From assembly GCA_016713425.1 (NCBI GenBank), contig JADJPE010000005.1, positions 3,906,001 to 3,970,000 of the forward strand: a stretch of 64,000 nucleotides of DNA. The letters run 5' to 3'. Below, in pieces: positions 16,134 to 24,945 of this stretch (position 1 is its first letter; every line of letters starts with the position of its first letter). The position numbers and the translations under genes are program-made. Source of the DNA: Deltaproteobacteria bacterium. Its GTDB lineage: Bacteria > Myxococcota > Kuafuiibacteriia > Kuafuiibacteriales > Kuafuiibacteriaceae. The notes beneath the pieces were generated by a model. That model was not told the DNA's origin and made no database searches. It saw only the letters and a list, made by a program, of their open reading frames with translations.

Positions 16134-17236
16134 GGCTTGAAACGCGCGGGGCTGAAGGGCTCCAGGTCGAGAGAAGGCGGACGACCGAGCACCACGTCTC
16201 GAATGAGCGCTGCCGTGGCGGGGGCGTTGAGGACGCCATTGCGGTGGTGACCTGTCGCAAAGAACAGGCCGCCTACGGCTGCGGAACCGATGAGCGGACG
16301 ATGATCCGGCGTTGCCGGTCGGAGTCCGGCCCACGCTTCGACAAAATTGGCCGCACCGAGATTGGGCAGTGTATCGACCGCCCAGGACAGCAGCTCCCGC
16401 ACGCCTTCGGCGGTTGTCGATTTGTTGAAACCGCAAGACTCCATCGTCGCACCCACGAGCACGCGTCCGTCTCGGCGTGGGACCAGGTATCGGCCTCCGG
16501 CCGACAGGAAGGGGCGGCTGGGCAGGCGCGGAGGGCGGAGCGCCACCATCTGTCCGCGAACAGGCTGGACCTGTGCGCGGGGCAGCTCGCACCCAAAGAT
16601 TTGGCTTGACCATGCGCCGGCCGCGAGGACGACGATGTCCGTGCGAACCTTCTGATCGACCAGCTCCACGGCCTCGACGCGCCCGGCCGCTTGGACGATC
16701 CGGTGAACGAGCTTGCCTTCGTGAATCATCACTCCGGCGCGCAGACACGCCCGGTACAAGGCGCGCACAAGACGCTTGGGATCGACCTGGGCCGCCTCCG
16801 GATAGAAATACCCGCCGACGAATCGTGATGAGAGGGTCGGGATCTGTGCCCGAAGTCCGGCCGCGTCGAGCTCGACCCACGATAGACCCGCCGCCCGTTG
16901 CCAGCCGATGCACGCTCGTCGTGCAGTCAGTGCTTCGACGTCGTCGAACAGTTCGATCGCGCCGTGCGCAGAGAAGTCGACGGAGAGCCCGCTCGCCTCT
17001 TCAATTTCCCTGATCCAATCGGGGTAGTGGGTGAGGCTATAGCGGCCCAGATCGAAAACAGCGTCGAGATCCCCGCGTGATTCGAGTTGCGGCGCCAGCA
17101 TACCGGCGGCCGCATCGGAGGCTTCACCCCCGATGATCGATTTCTCGAGAAGAAGGACCTCGAGCCCGGCCTTCTTCAGAGCTAGGGCGACCCCGAGGCC
17201 GATCACGCCGCCGCCTATGATCACCGCATTCGACAC
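16130..17236 (-). CDS. thiO: Glycine oxidase ThiO / FAD-dependent amine oxidase
   Basis: 368 residues from a GTG at 17236, placing the FAD-binding GGGVIGLG motif right at the N-terminus; starting at 17293 would overlap the divergent gene and add a 19-residue extension without family precedent. Further D-amino-acid-oxidase family signs are LLEKSIIGGEASDAAAGMLAPQ (residues about 30-50), the mid-protein GGYFYPEAAQVDP, and a C-terminal GLRPATPDHRPLIG followed by FATGHHRNGVL. ThiO oxidises glycine to dehydroglycine for the thiazole part of thiamine in aerobes; other D-amino-acid or sarcosine substrates are possible. No other thi genes are in view. Confidence 0.85.
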   Translation of the reverse strand: MSNAVIIGGGVIGLGVALALKKAGLEVLLLEKSIIGGEASDAAAGMLAPQLESRGDLDAVFDLGRYSLTHYPDWIREIEEASGLSVDFSAHGAIELFDDVEALTARRACIGWQRAAGLSWVELDAAGLRAQIPTLSSRFVGGYFYPEAAQVDPKRLVRALYRACLRAGVMIHEGKLVHRIVQAAGRVEAVELVDQKVRTDIVVLAAGAWSSQIFGCELPRAQVQPVRGQMVALRPPRLPSRPFLSAGGRYLVPRRDGRVLVGATMESCGFNKSTTAEGVRELLSWAVDTLPNLGAANFVEAWAGLRPATPDHRPLIGSAAVGGLFFATGHHRNGVLNAPATAALIRDVVLGRPPSLDLEPFSPARFKP

Positions 17237-17286
17237 CGCATTTCGGTCTAGCACGCCGGGGTACGCCTCGGGATAGAATATTCGCG

Positions 17287-18450
17287 ATGGCACGGCCTAC
17301 GACTCTTCGTGCGACAGCGATGGCGGTGACCTTGTGCGGCGCGCTCTTCGCACGCGCCGAGTGGCCGAGCGGGGGCTCCTCCGCGCACCGCACCACGGGG
17401 CTTGGTGAGCTTTTCGGGCGGTTGGCCTTGGCGCTCGAGTTCCCGGCCGCCTTCGCGGGGTTGGATCGCGCTGAGCGTCCGGATTGGGACAAGCCTACCC
17501 TCGTGCACTTGTTCGGCGGTGCGAGCGCTGCGACCGCACCCGAACTCACCGTTGAGCAGAAAGATGCCGTCTTGGCCGAGCTGGCTGGGCAAGCATACAC
17601 CGTTCCGCGCCTCGCGAGCGAATCGAATGAAGCCTATGCGCGCCGCGTGCTTCGGCGCCGCGCCCCGTTTGGACCGAACGTGCGCGCGGGTCAATGGGTG
17701 CTCGCCGTCGTGCGACAGCTCTACGCAGATCTCGGCGACCGGGCGCAGGAGCTCGCGCGCTTCGAGGTCGACCGGAATACGCGGCGCTTCTTGGAGACGA
17801 AAGCGCGGGAGGCCCACGCCGCCGCGAAGATGATCGCGGCCGATCTCGAGGTTTCGGTGCCCGGGCTCGAGGGGTTCTTCGAGCCGCTTCCGGTTGCGGA
17901 TGGCGTCGCGCCCACACTGACCGGAGTCATGGTCGTCGTGCGCCGGGGCGTTGTGACAATCGACGGTCTCGATCGTCTCCGCTTCGAGCAGGAACAGGCG
18001 CCCCCAAGGGCTGAGCGGACGTCTTCGGGAGCGCTTCGAGAGATCTACTCGGCGTTCAAGCAGTTCAACATGGCGGCTGAGATGCTCGGGCGATATGAGC
18101 CTTCGCGTGCTCGAAATGTGGGTCATCTACGCGCAGTACTCCCCGCTGAGGTGCCTGCGCGATATCTGAACGAGCTTGTTCGTGCTGGCGTCGAAGCCAA
18201 GATGCACACGTTGCATCTCATGGTCATGTCCAAGGCGGGCGCGCTGAACGAACTCGACGTCGCCTTGATCGATCGCGCGCGACCTGGCCGCAAGAAGCGA
18301 GCTCGGGCGCTGAAGAAGTCTTTGCACTGCGACGACACCGAACTCATGTCTTCATGCGCCGAACGCATGGCCCGCGCGCTCGCGTCTCGCGAGCCGTTCG
18401 TCCTTCGGGTCGATGCGTTCGCTTCTTCTTCTTCTTCTTCTTCGGAATGA
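17287..18450 (+). CDS. Secreted protein of unknown function with poly-Ser C-terminus
   Basis: 387 residues. An N-terminal signal peptide (about 1-24, ending ALFARA) suggests export. The body is Ala/Arg/Leu-rich and mostly helical. A segment near 210-225 (GVMVVVRRGVVTIDG) and a later one near 300-325 (LNELVRAGVEAKMHTLHLMVM) faintly recall the periplasmic domain of ExbD/TolR, but not enough for a call. The last nine codons are GCT, six TCT, TCG and GAA, so the protein ends in a seven-serine run produced by a trinucleotide repeat. It is divergent from thiO and convergent with the FadL-like gene. Confidence 0.65.
   Translation: MARPTTLRATAMAVTLCGALFARAEWPSGGSSAHRTTGLGELFGRLALALEFPAAFAGLDRAERPDWDKPTLVHLFGGASAATAPELTVEQKDAVLAELAGQAYTVPRLASESNEAYARRVLRRRAPFGPNVRAGQWVLAVVRQLYADLGDRAQELARFEVDRNTRRFLETKAREAHAAAKMIAADLEVSVPGLEGFFEPLPVADGVAPTLTGVMVVVRRGVVTIDGLDRLRFEQEQAPPRAERTSSGALREIYSAFKQFNMAAEMLGRYEPSRARNVGHLRAVLPAEVPARYLNELVRAGVEAKMHTLHLMVMSKAGALNELDVALIDRARPGRKKRARALKKSLHCDDTELMSSCAERMARALASREPFVLRVDAFASSSSSSSE
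18424..18444. repeat. TCT trinucleotide repeat at a gene's 3' end
   Basis: A TCT/TTC run forms the final codons of the preceding gene. A complementary-type GAA run lies 240 bases away at about 18684-18700 inside the FadL-like gene, where it is read as six Phe codons. Confidence 0.85.
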
Positions 18451-18512
18451 CATGACTTGTCGCCCTGATCGCGCGGTTGGCGTGTCTACGGGCTGCGCAG
18501 CAAAATGCAAGG

Positions 18513-20138
18513 CTAGGGTTGGGGTTGAGGTTGGGGTTGAGGTTGAGGTTGAGGTTGAGGTTGAGGTTGAGATTGGCCGGTTGTGGGATGCGCAGACATG
18601 GGCTCGGGGCCGAGGATGCTGTTTGGGTCTTCGACTTTCTCGGTGCGCGGCTCGGTGTCCTCGAGACGAAGCGTCGTGGAGAGGAAGAAGAAGAAGAAGA
18701 GCTGCCGCAGGGAGGCCTTCGTGAAGGCCGTGTCCTCGGCGAGCGCGCGTAGCCCATCTTGTTGCGCGACGACGTCGCTTCCGGTGCCGTATGAGCCCGT
18801 GAGGCCCAAGCGGGTCAACGTGTAGTCTCCAAAGAGTCCGAGCACCAGAGAGCCACCGAGGCCATTCACGTGGGGCAATTGATCGCGGCTGAATCGTTGA
18901 CCCTCGACGCCGGGCAGACTCGGCGATGAGGCGAGATTCGTGAAGATGCCGGCGGCGACCGACCATGACTTCTCGACAAGCCATTCGGCACCGAGATGTG
19001 CGTTGACGATGAATCGCCGCTCGACTTCATTGACGATGGTGAGTCGCTCCGAGATGTCCGGACGGTTTCGTGGGATCTCGACGAGCTTGTACCGTACCGG
19101 TGCGTGAATCGACAGGTCGAAGGCGAACGTTGCGAGCGAGGGGATGATCTTGGCGATACCGACGCGCAGTGCCCCGGCGGTCCTTGATTGCGCATTGAGC
19201 TTCTTGAGATCATCGAGCACGAACTGGCTATCGTTGGACGCGGGAGAAGACAGTCCGCGGGTGACGCGAAGATCGGCGGTGCTCACGAAGTCCGCGCTCG
19301 GGGAGGACAGGGTGGCGCCGACGAGCAGGTTCGGCCGGACCTGCATCTTGAAGCCGAAGGTGGCGACGAGAGAAGCGGCGGCCAGATCGAGGTCGGTTGC
19401 GGCCGTCGCGAAAGCACCTTCGGCCGCCGACCCGGCCGTGAAGCAAGAGCTCTGTTCGCGGTCGAGCAGGGTTCTATACGTTACGAATGCACCCATCCCG
19501 ATCCGAATCGACGGCGTGAGTCGATGGCCGACGGCCCCACCCAGCCAATAAGTTCGGTCGAGGAGCGACCGTTGATAGGCCAGTCTGACGCATCCTCTGA
19601 GCGCCGCATTGGCGTCGACCTCAGAGAGATTCTGGATGTTTATACTCCGAAATGAGGGCACGAAGCTGCCGAGGCTATACGCTGTGATCGGGCGACCTCT
19701 CGAATCTCGCTCGGGCAGGGTCTTGACGACGCCGGCGGTTGTCGGAATCACGTTCAGTTCGGCCACGACCGAGTCGAAGTTCGCGAGAGAGCGGATGAGA
19801 TCCGTGTTGACGAGTTCGACGCCGTACAGGTTGGTCGAAACTTCGACCGAGGTACGCTTCACATCCACGATACCAGCTGGGTTGTAGAACATCCCGCTTG
19901 GGTCATCACTCAAGGCGGTGAATGCGCCGCCGAGCCCCACCGCGCGCGCGCCGAGTGGATAGTCGTTGTAATGCGTGTCGTCACTGCGCGCGACGGTCGG
20001 GCACGCACTGAGTGCAGTCACAACGACGATCGTCTTGAGTAGAGGTCGACGTAGAGGTCGAGGGCGTACGCGCTCAGCTCGGCGAAAGGCCGTGTGGTGC
20101 TCTTCGCGTAACCAAGATGCAGGAAACGATGTACCCAC
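18513..20138 (-). CDS. FadL/OMPP1/TodX-family outer-membrane barrel with Gln-Pro tail
   Basis: Up to 541 residues. After an export signal (core VVVTALSACPTVARS) the mature protein starts with the family pattern GARAVGLGGAFTALSDDPSGMFYNPAGI, including the NPAG motif. The rest alternates in beta-barrel fashion. FadL-type channels take up hydrophobic compounds, such as fatty acids and aromatics, across the outer membrane. Unusual features: the last barrel strand contains six consecutive Phe coded by a GAA/TTC microsatellite, and behind it is a tail of about 50 residues ending in a Gln-Pro repeat, where FadL barrels usually end with an aromatic residue. The exact start is unclear because the 40 residues before the signal core are atypical; an internal TTG start is possible. 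Confidence 0.8.
   Translation of the reverse strand: MGTSFPASWLREEHHTAFRRAERVRPRPLRRPLLKTIVVVTALSACPTVARSDDTHYNDYPLGARAVGLGGAFTALSDDPSGMFYNPAGIVDVKRTSVEVSTNLYGVELVNTDLIRSLANFDSVVAELNVIPTTAGVVKTLPERDSRGRPITAYSLGSFVPSFRSINIQNLSEVDANAALRGCVRLAYQRSLLDRTYWLGGAVGHRLTPSIRIGMGAFVTYRTLLDREQSSCFTAGSAAEGAFATAATDLDLAAASLVATFGFKMQVRPNLLVGATLSSPSADFVSTADLRVTRGLSSPASNDSQFVLDDLKKLNAQSRTAGALRVGIAKIIPSLATFAFDLSIHAPVRYKLVEIPRNRPDISERLTIVNEVERRFIVNAHLGAEWLVEKSWSVAAGIFTNLASSPSLPGVEGQRFSRDQLPHVNGLGGSLVLGLFGDYTLTRLGLTGSYGTGSDVVAQQDGLRALAEDTAFTKASLRQLFFFFFLSTTLRLEDTEPRTEKVEDPNSILGPEPMSAHPTTGQSQPQPQPQPQPQPQPQPQP
18516..18572. repeat. GGTTGA hexamer repeat encoding a Gln-Pro tail
   Basis: About nine hexamers GGTTGA or GGTTGG form the 3' end of the FadL-like gene. 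Read on the minus strand they give a (Gln-Pro)n tail ending directly at a TAG. A change of whole units keeps the reading frame, so copy number would alter tail length only. Confidence 0.85.
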
Positions 20139-20197
20139 GCGACGACTCTATCGCGCGTCTTCGGAGACGATGCCAGTTGCTTTCGGCAGGACCCTGC

Positions 20198-20647
20198 CTA
20201 CTTGACTTCGCTGCTGTTTCGACTGACAGCGAGAGCCTCGGGTTGAGTCGTTGGTGTGGCGGGAAGGTGGACCCCGAGGAAAGGATCTCGTGCCCCCGTA
20301 AATTCTGCGGCGCGTCGTTCCAAGGCGAGAATCAGGTCCGTGACCCGCTTGCGTTCAGCATCGCTCAGGTTCTCAAACTGGAGACCCATGCCCGACCGCT
20401 CACCCGTCGATTGATCGTAGGCAACCACGCGTGCGACGCGCGCCTCGACCTCGAAAAGTTGCCCGGCCGCGGGATCGAGCGGTGTCAGGCGCACAACCGT
20501 ACCGACTGGAAGTGGAAGTGCTGTTTCGAGGAACAAGCCGCCCTCCGAAACATCTGCGACGGAGCCTGCGTTGAAGGTGTTGCCGTCGTCATACACGAGC
20601 TTGAATCGCACTCGATGTCGCTCGGTCTGGCGCTCGTCCTCGGTCAT
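20198..20647 (-). CDS. PilZ-domain protein (putative c-di-GMP binder)
   Basis: 149 residues from the ATG at 20647; upstream in-frame sequence is low quality and overlaps the next gene. It has the two PilZ signatures: an Arg-rich first motif RHRVRF near residue 9-14 and DVSEGGLFLE near 30-39, followed by the beta-barrel pattern ending GMGLQFENLSDAER. PilZ domains bind cyclic di-GMP and change partner activity. It lies between two outer-membrane barrel genes on the same strand (38 and 59 base gaps). Cytosolic; no other domain. The target cannot be told. Confidence 0.85.
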   Translation of the reverse strand: MTEDERQTERHRVRFKLVYDDGNTFNAGSVADVSEGGLFLETALPLPVGTVVRLTPLDPAAGQLFEVEARVARVVAYDQSTGERSGMGLQFENLSDAERKRVTDLILALERRAAEFTGARDPFLGVHLPATPTTQPEALAVSRNSSEVK

Positions 20648-20685
20648 TAGGCCGATGCTAACTTTCGTCCGGTAAAACGGCAACC

Positions 20686-21945
20686 TTACGGGCTGGCGCC
20701 GCGATAGGACACACCAAGATAGGCGGTTTGGCGCAGGAAGGACTGGTTGGATGTCGTGAAATGGTAGGCAAAAATCGCACCTCGGGCGTCCAGGCTCAAG
20801 TTGTCCGAGAGACGATGGCTGACCTGAAACTCCAGGCTGTTCTGGTTTTCGTTGTCCTCGGCAAAGAGAAGGCCTTCGCTGGCCGAGCGCCCATGCGTGA
20901 ATTGAAGCGCCGCAAGAACTGACGCGGTGAGGCGCCAAGGCAGGCCGACGTGTCCATAGGCGGAGATCCGGTGGCGGTCCACATTCTCGAAGACGGATGT
21001 CGAGCGCTGGACGCGGACCAGGTACTCGATGCCGGCGCGAAAGCTACTCTTGATGCGGTATTCGGCGCTTGCGGCTGCAGACCACTCCCGGTCTTGGCGC
21101 GATTCCGGCGTGCAGTGGATCTTGCGCTTGGCTTTCTCGTCCGCCGACTCACTGCAGAACGTGATGAACTCGCGCACCGGGAGCGGCGCGCCCCGACCAT
21201 CGACCCAGGTATCGAGTGCGGGGTCAAAGACCGCGTCCGGCGGGGTCGTGTCCGGATTGGCTGGGTCGACGGGTGTGGTGCCGCGGACGAGGCCCAGCGC
21301 GTAGCGCCGGAGACCGTAGCCGCCTCGTGCCCCAAGGCTCAAGTGGGCGCCGATATAGATCCAGGCTTTGAGAGACAAGTCCGGTCCCGTGTACGAAAAG
21401 CTCGGCTCCGGATGAAACTGGAAGCGATTGAGACCCCCTCCAAATTGGAACGCGATGGGCGCATGGGGTGGGTGCAGGCTTGCCGACAGCTCGCCGCGCG
21501 CGATGCTGTAGTTTCGCGCGCGGGCGTGGGTCCGGCTCGCGCGCGCGTTGCCTGAAGCGCCGACAGAAATCCAAGGACCCAGCCGGTGGTCGGAATGAAT
21601 CTCGAGGTCGTGCGCGAGCAAGTCTTCGGCTCGGGTGCGCCCAAACCGCTTCACGCCCAAAATGTAGTGCGCGCCGACCTCGTGATTGCTCGACCTGGGG
21701 CGCCAGTTGGTCATCAGATCCACGGTAAGGCGACCCAGTGCGTCTTGGGTCCGCGGCCCGGTCACCGTCCGCCGCGCGTTTGTGTCCCACTCTGCGCCCG
21801 ACGACACGCGGAACTGGCCGCTGACTGTCGCGTGTGTTTCGTCAGCGCGCGCCCGCGAAGACTCGGCGGCCGACGTCGATGTTTCGACTGCGCCCACGGC
21901 GGTCAAGAGCTTGGTCAAGGCGAGTAGGCTTAGAACTGGGCTCAC
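20686..21945 (-). CDS. Predicted outer-membrane beta-barrel protein
   Basis: 419 residues with a short signal peptide (about 1-20, ...LLTAVGAVE). The mature part shows regularly spaced amphipathic strands (VSGQFRVSSGAEWDTN, LTVDLMTNW, EVGAHYILGVKRF, ISAYGHVGLPW, NSLEFQVSHRLSDNLSLDARGAIFAYHF) and an interior loop with two cysteines about 14 residues apart. It ends in ...TAYLGVSYRGASP, close to but not exactly the usual terminal-aromatic barrel signal. No named family recognised. Its ATG is 44 bases after the stop of the coiled-coil protein, so the two probably share a transcript. Confidence 0.7.
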   Translation of the reverse strand: MSPVLSLLALTKLLTAVGAVETSTSAAESSRARADETHATVSGQFRVSSGAEWDTNARRTVTGPRTQDALGRLTVDLMTNWRPRSSNHEVGAHYILGVKRFGRTRAEDLLAHDLEIHSDHRLGPWISVGASGNARASRTHARARNYSIARGELSASLHPPHAPIAFQFGGGLNRFQFHPEPSFSYTGPDLSLKAWIYIGAHLSLGARGGYGLRRYALGLVRGTTPVDPANPDTTPPDAVFDPALDTWVDGRGAPLPVREFITFCSESADEKAKRKIHCTPESRQDREWSAAASAEYRIKSSFRAGIEYLVRVQRSTSVFENVDRHRISAYGHVGLPWRLTASVLAALQFTHGRSASEGLLFAEDNENQNSLEFQVSHRLSDNLSLDARGAIFAYHFTTSNQSFLRQTAYLGVSYRGASP

Positions 21946-21989
21946 GAATGTCGAAGAACGGCCATGCCGCGGTTGGCGCGCTCACTCCT

Positions 21990-23378
21990 CTACTTGTTCT
22001 TCTCTTCTGATGAGACTCCGCCACGTGGTCGAGCGCGATCGGGTGTCGAGGGCGATGCCGACGGGGAGGGCGAGGGTTGGGCCGTTTGGCGCCTTCCTTC
22101 CAATTGCTCCAGCGCGCGGGCTTGGTTCCGAAGGTTTTTGGCTTCTTGCGCAAGCTTTGAATCGAGCTGAACGAGCGCTTCGATGAGGCGCGCCAGCGCA
22201 CTCGGGTGTGCGTCAAGACCAAGGGCTGAGGTGTCGAGCCCGAGCGCGACGTCGGCACTCAAGTCCTTGATGATGGGCGTCGGCGTATACATCGGGTTGG
22301 GCGCCGAGGGCGTTCTCCCGCCCGCGGTTTCGGACGCGGGGCCTGAACCGCCGCCTGACCCGCCGCTCGGCTCTCCGCTCCCAGTTCCCGTCCCGAAATC
22401 TCCGAGGTTGGGCGGTTCTGAGTACACGCCCGAAGGCGTATCGGAAGGCGCGCCCGACGACGCCTCGCTGCTGGGCGCCTGTGCTGCGGCGCCCTCGTCG
22501 GACCGGGTGTCGGTCGCGGCCGTCGTCTCTGTCTGGGAGGCAGCTGCATTCCCCGAATCGCCCGCGGCACTTTTTGGCGCGCCTACTTGCCGCAGAACGC
22601 GTTCGGCGTGAAGCCGCTCATCGAAATGCGTCGTGTCCGTCTGGAACGCCAAGAAGTCCTGCTCCAGTTGGCGTGCTCGCTCCGCGTCTTCTGCCTTTCG
22701 TCGAATCTCCCCGATCTTCTTGAGAAGCTTCGTTCGCGTGAACTCGACCCACTCCGCCTTCTCGAGCAAGTCCGACGGGCCATCGAGTGGTTCCGGCGAC
22801 ACCACCAGGGGTGCAGTCCGGTCTCCAGCGTCGCGGCGCTCGAGGCGCTCTATCGTGGCCGCGACCTCGGTGCGCGTCCTTCGCAGCGCGAGGATGCGCT
22901 CCGCCGCTTCCCGTCGTTCGGAGGCAGGCCCCGAGGCGAGACGTGGCCGAAGCGCTGCGATCTCACGGCGAATCGAGCCTGAGACAGCCTTGGCTGTCTT
23001 CGCGACCTCGGTGCGCGCTTCATCCAACGCGCTCCGAGCGCTGGCCGCCGCCCGTTCGCCCTCGACGGACGCCCGAAGCAGTCGACTGAGCTCCGCGTCG
23101 ACCGAGTAATCATTCCGGCTTCGGCGCCTCTTCAGCTCCGCGATGCGGTCGGCGAGCCGTGCGTTGGCCTTTTGCCTGGCCTCCAGGCGCTCCTCACGCG
23201 CCTCGAAGACCGCGAGGGCGTCCTTCATCGCTTGCTTCTGATCCTCGACGAACCCAACCGTGAGCGCCGGCCCCGACGACGACGCGTACGCCTTCGGCGC
23301 TTCACCCGTGCCGATTGCGAATATGAGGGTAAATACCGACAACGTTCGCAACAAGATGGTGGAGACTTCGCGCTGCAT
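21990..23378 (-). CDS. Exported coiled-coil protein with Pro/Ser-rich C-terminus
   Basis: 462 residues from the ATG at 23378, which gives a good signal peptide (MQREVSTILLRTLSVFTLIF... cut near AYASS); the longer frame from 23618 runs back into the regulator gene. Residues about 45-270 are rich in Glu, Arg, Lys and Ala in heptad-like order, a long periplasmic coiled coil. About 280-390 is a low-complexity Ser/Gly/Pro/Ala region, then a short helical part (DLSADVALGLDTSALGLDAHPSALARLIEALVQ) and a second low-complexity end. It precedes a barrel gene by 44 bases; a periplasmic adaptor or tether for that barrel is conceivable but unproven. Confidence 0.7.
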   Translation of the reverse strand: MQREVSTILLRTLSVFTLIFAIGTGEAPKAYASSSGPALTVGFVEDQKQAMKDALAVFEAREERLEARQKANARLADRIAELKRRRSRNDYSVDAELSRLLRASVEGERAAASARSALDEARTEVAKTAKAVSGSIRREIAALRPRLASGPASERREAAERILALRRTRTEVAATIERLERRDAGDRTAPLVVSPEPLDGPSDLLEKAEWVEFTRTKLLKKIGEIRRKAEDAERARQLEQDFLAFQTDTTHFDERLHAERVLRQVGAPKSAAGDSGNAAASQTETTAATDTRSDEGAAAQAPSSEASSGAPSDTPSGVYSEPPNLGDFGTGTGSGEPSGGSGGGSGPASETAGGRTPSAPNPMYTPTPIIKDLSADVALGLDTSALGLDAHPSALARLIEALVQLDSKLAQEAKNLRNQARALEQLEGRRQTAQPSPSPSASPSTPDRARPRGGVSSEEKNK

Positions 23379-23448
23379 GGGTGGCTCTGCGAATTCTATA
23401 GCAAGTCCCGGGCCGACGCTCGCGCTTCTGCGTGGCGGGCCTGGCCGC

Positions 23449-24930
23449 TCATCGGGTCTCAGAACTCTGAGAATCCGACTCAGACCCTTGTGACTCTTCG
23501 GCGGGATCTTGGGGTGATCTCTTGGCGACCGTGCCGATACCGTACTTTTCGAGCTTGTAGTAGAGCGCGCTCGTCTTGATGCCGAGCTTCCGGGCCGTCT
23601 CGGTCTTAACACCCCCACAACCCTCGTATGCGCTCAAGATCATTTGACGCTCCGCGGTCTCGAGGAACTCGTTGAGGGTCTCTTGGCCAGCGGGGATCTG
23701 GAAGACGTTGTTCGTCGGGCTGAAGCCCGCAACCTGCTGCGGCAGATCGGACGCCCTGATCTCGGGCGGTGTCGCGAAAACGAGCGCTTGCTCGATGATG
23801 TTCTCGAGCTCTCGCACGTTGCCCGGGTAGTGGTAGGTGACCAGATGGCGTGCCGCGTCTTGGGAGAGCCTGACCACGCCTGGATTGATCCTCCGCTGGC
23901 GTTTCTCGAGGAAGTGGCGCGCGAGGGGGAGGATGTCGTCGGTGCGCTCTTTGAGCGGCAAGATCTGAAGCGGAACCACGTGGAGTCGGTAGAAGAGATC
24001 TTCTCGAAAGCGACCCGCGGCGACCTCTTCGCCTAAGTTCTTGTTCGTCGCCGAGATCACGCGGACGTCGATCGGGACCGGTTTCTCTCCTCCGACGCGA
24101 TCGACTTCACGCTCCTGAAGGACGCGGAGCAATTTGACTTGCATCGCGAGCGACAGCTCACCGACTTCGTCGAGGAAGATTGTGCCCCCGTTCGCGAGCT
24201 CGAATCGACCGAGCTTTCGGCGTTGTGCCCCCGTGAACGCGCCTTTCTCGTGCCCGAAGAGCTCGCTCTCGATCAGCGTTTCGGGAATGGCTCCGCAATT
24301 GACCGTGACGAGCGGTCCGACGGAACGCCTCGACAAAGCGTGCAGGGCTCGCGCTACGAGCTCTTTGCCTGTTCCCGATGCGCCCCAAATGTGGACCTCG
24401 GTATCAGTTGGCGCGACTTTTCGGATTCGATGCTTGAGGTCCAAGATGGCGGCACTCTCACCGACGATCTGGCCGAGTGCGGCTTCTCCGTCGGATGATG
24501 CCGCACCACCCTCCGGGTTGCTCAGCGCGTCGGCAAAGGCTCTCAATCGCGTGTTGTCGTCGCGCAGGGCGCGCCACGCGAGCGCGCGATCCACTTTGAC
24601 TCTCAACACGTCAGGAGAAAACGGCTTCTCAATGTAGTCGAACGCGCCCAGCTTCATGGCTTCGACCGCATTCTCGATCGACCCGTAGGCGGTCATCAGG
24701 ATGACGGCTATGTTTGCGTCTCGCTCCCTGACCCCACGAAGCACGCCCATACCATCGAGGCCTGACATCTTCAGATCGGTGAGAACGAGGTCGATCGTGG
24801 CCTTGTCGAGCCTCTTGAGGCCCTCCTCGCCGGACGCCGCCGCGATGACCCGGTGACCCATTCGCTCGCAGACGGCGACGGCGCCCTCGCGTAGAGTGTC
24901 GTTGTCATCAATGACGAGGACGCTTCCCAT
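23449..24930 (-). CDS. NtrC-family sigma-54 response regulator
   Basis: 493 residues in three parts: a receiver (residues 1-120, phospho-acceptor Asp in DLVLTDLKM near 52), an AAA+ sigma-54 activation domain (about 150-390) with Walker A WGASGTGKE, the sigma-54 contact loop GAFTGA, Walker B TIFLDEVGEL and RELENIIEQA, and a C-terminal Fis-type helix-turn-helix (KTETARKLGIKTSALYYKLEKYGI). Walker A has Ala where Glu is usual (GESGTGKE); this is not the nucleotide-binding Lys and probably tolerated. It activates sigma-54 promoters on phosphorylation. The histidine kinase ends 15 bases upstream, so this is a two-gene operon. Its targets are not evident in the window. Confidence 0.95.
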   Translation of the reverse strand: MGSVLVIDDNDTLREGAVAVCERMGHRVIAAASGEEGLKRLDKATIDLVLTDLKMSGLDGMGVLRGVRERDANIAVILMTAYGSIENAVEAMKLGAFDYIEKPFSPDVLRVKVDRALAWRALRDDNTRLRAFADALSNPEGGAASSDGEAALGQIVGESAAILDLKHRIRKVAPTDTEVHIWGASGTGKELVARALHALSRRSVGPLVTVNCGAIPETLIESELFGHEKGAFTGAQRRKLGRFELANGGTIFLDEVGELSLAMQVKLLRVLQEREVDRVGGEKPVPIDVRVISATNKNLGEEVAAGRFREDLFYRLHVVPLQILPLKERTDDILPLARHFLEKRQRRINPGVVRLSQDAARHLVTYHYPGNVRELENIIEQALVFATPPEIRASDLPQQVAGFSPTNNVFQIPAGQETLNEFLETAERQMILSAYEGCGGVKTETARKLGIKTSALYYKLEKYGIGTVAKRSPQDPAEESQGSESDSQSSETR

Positions 24931-24945
24931 GACCGAACGCTCACG

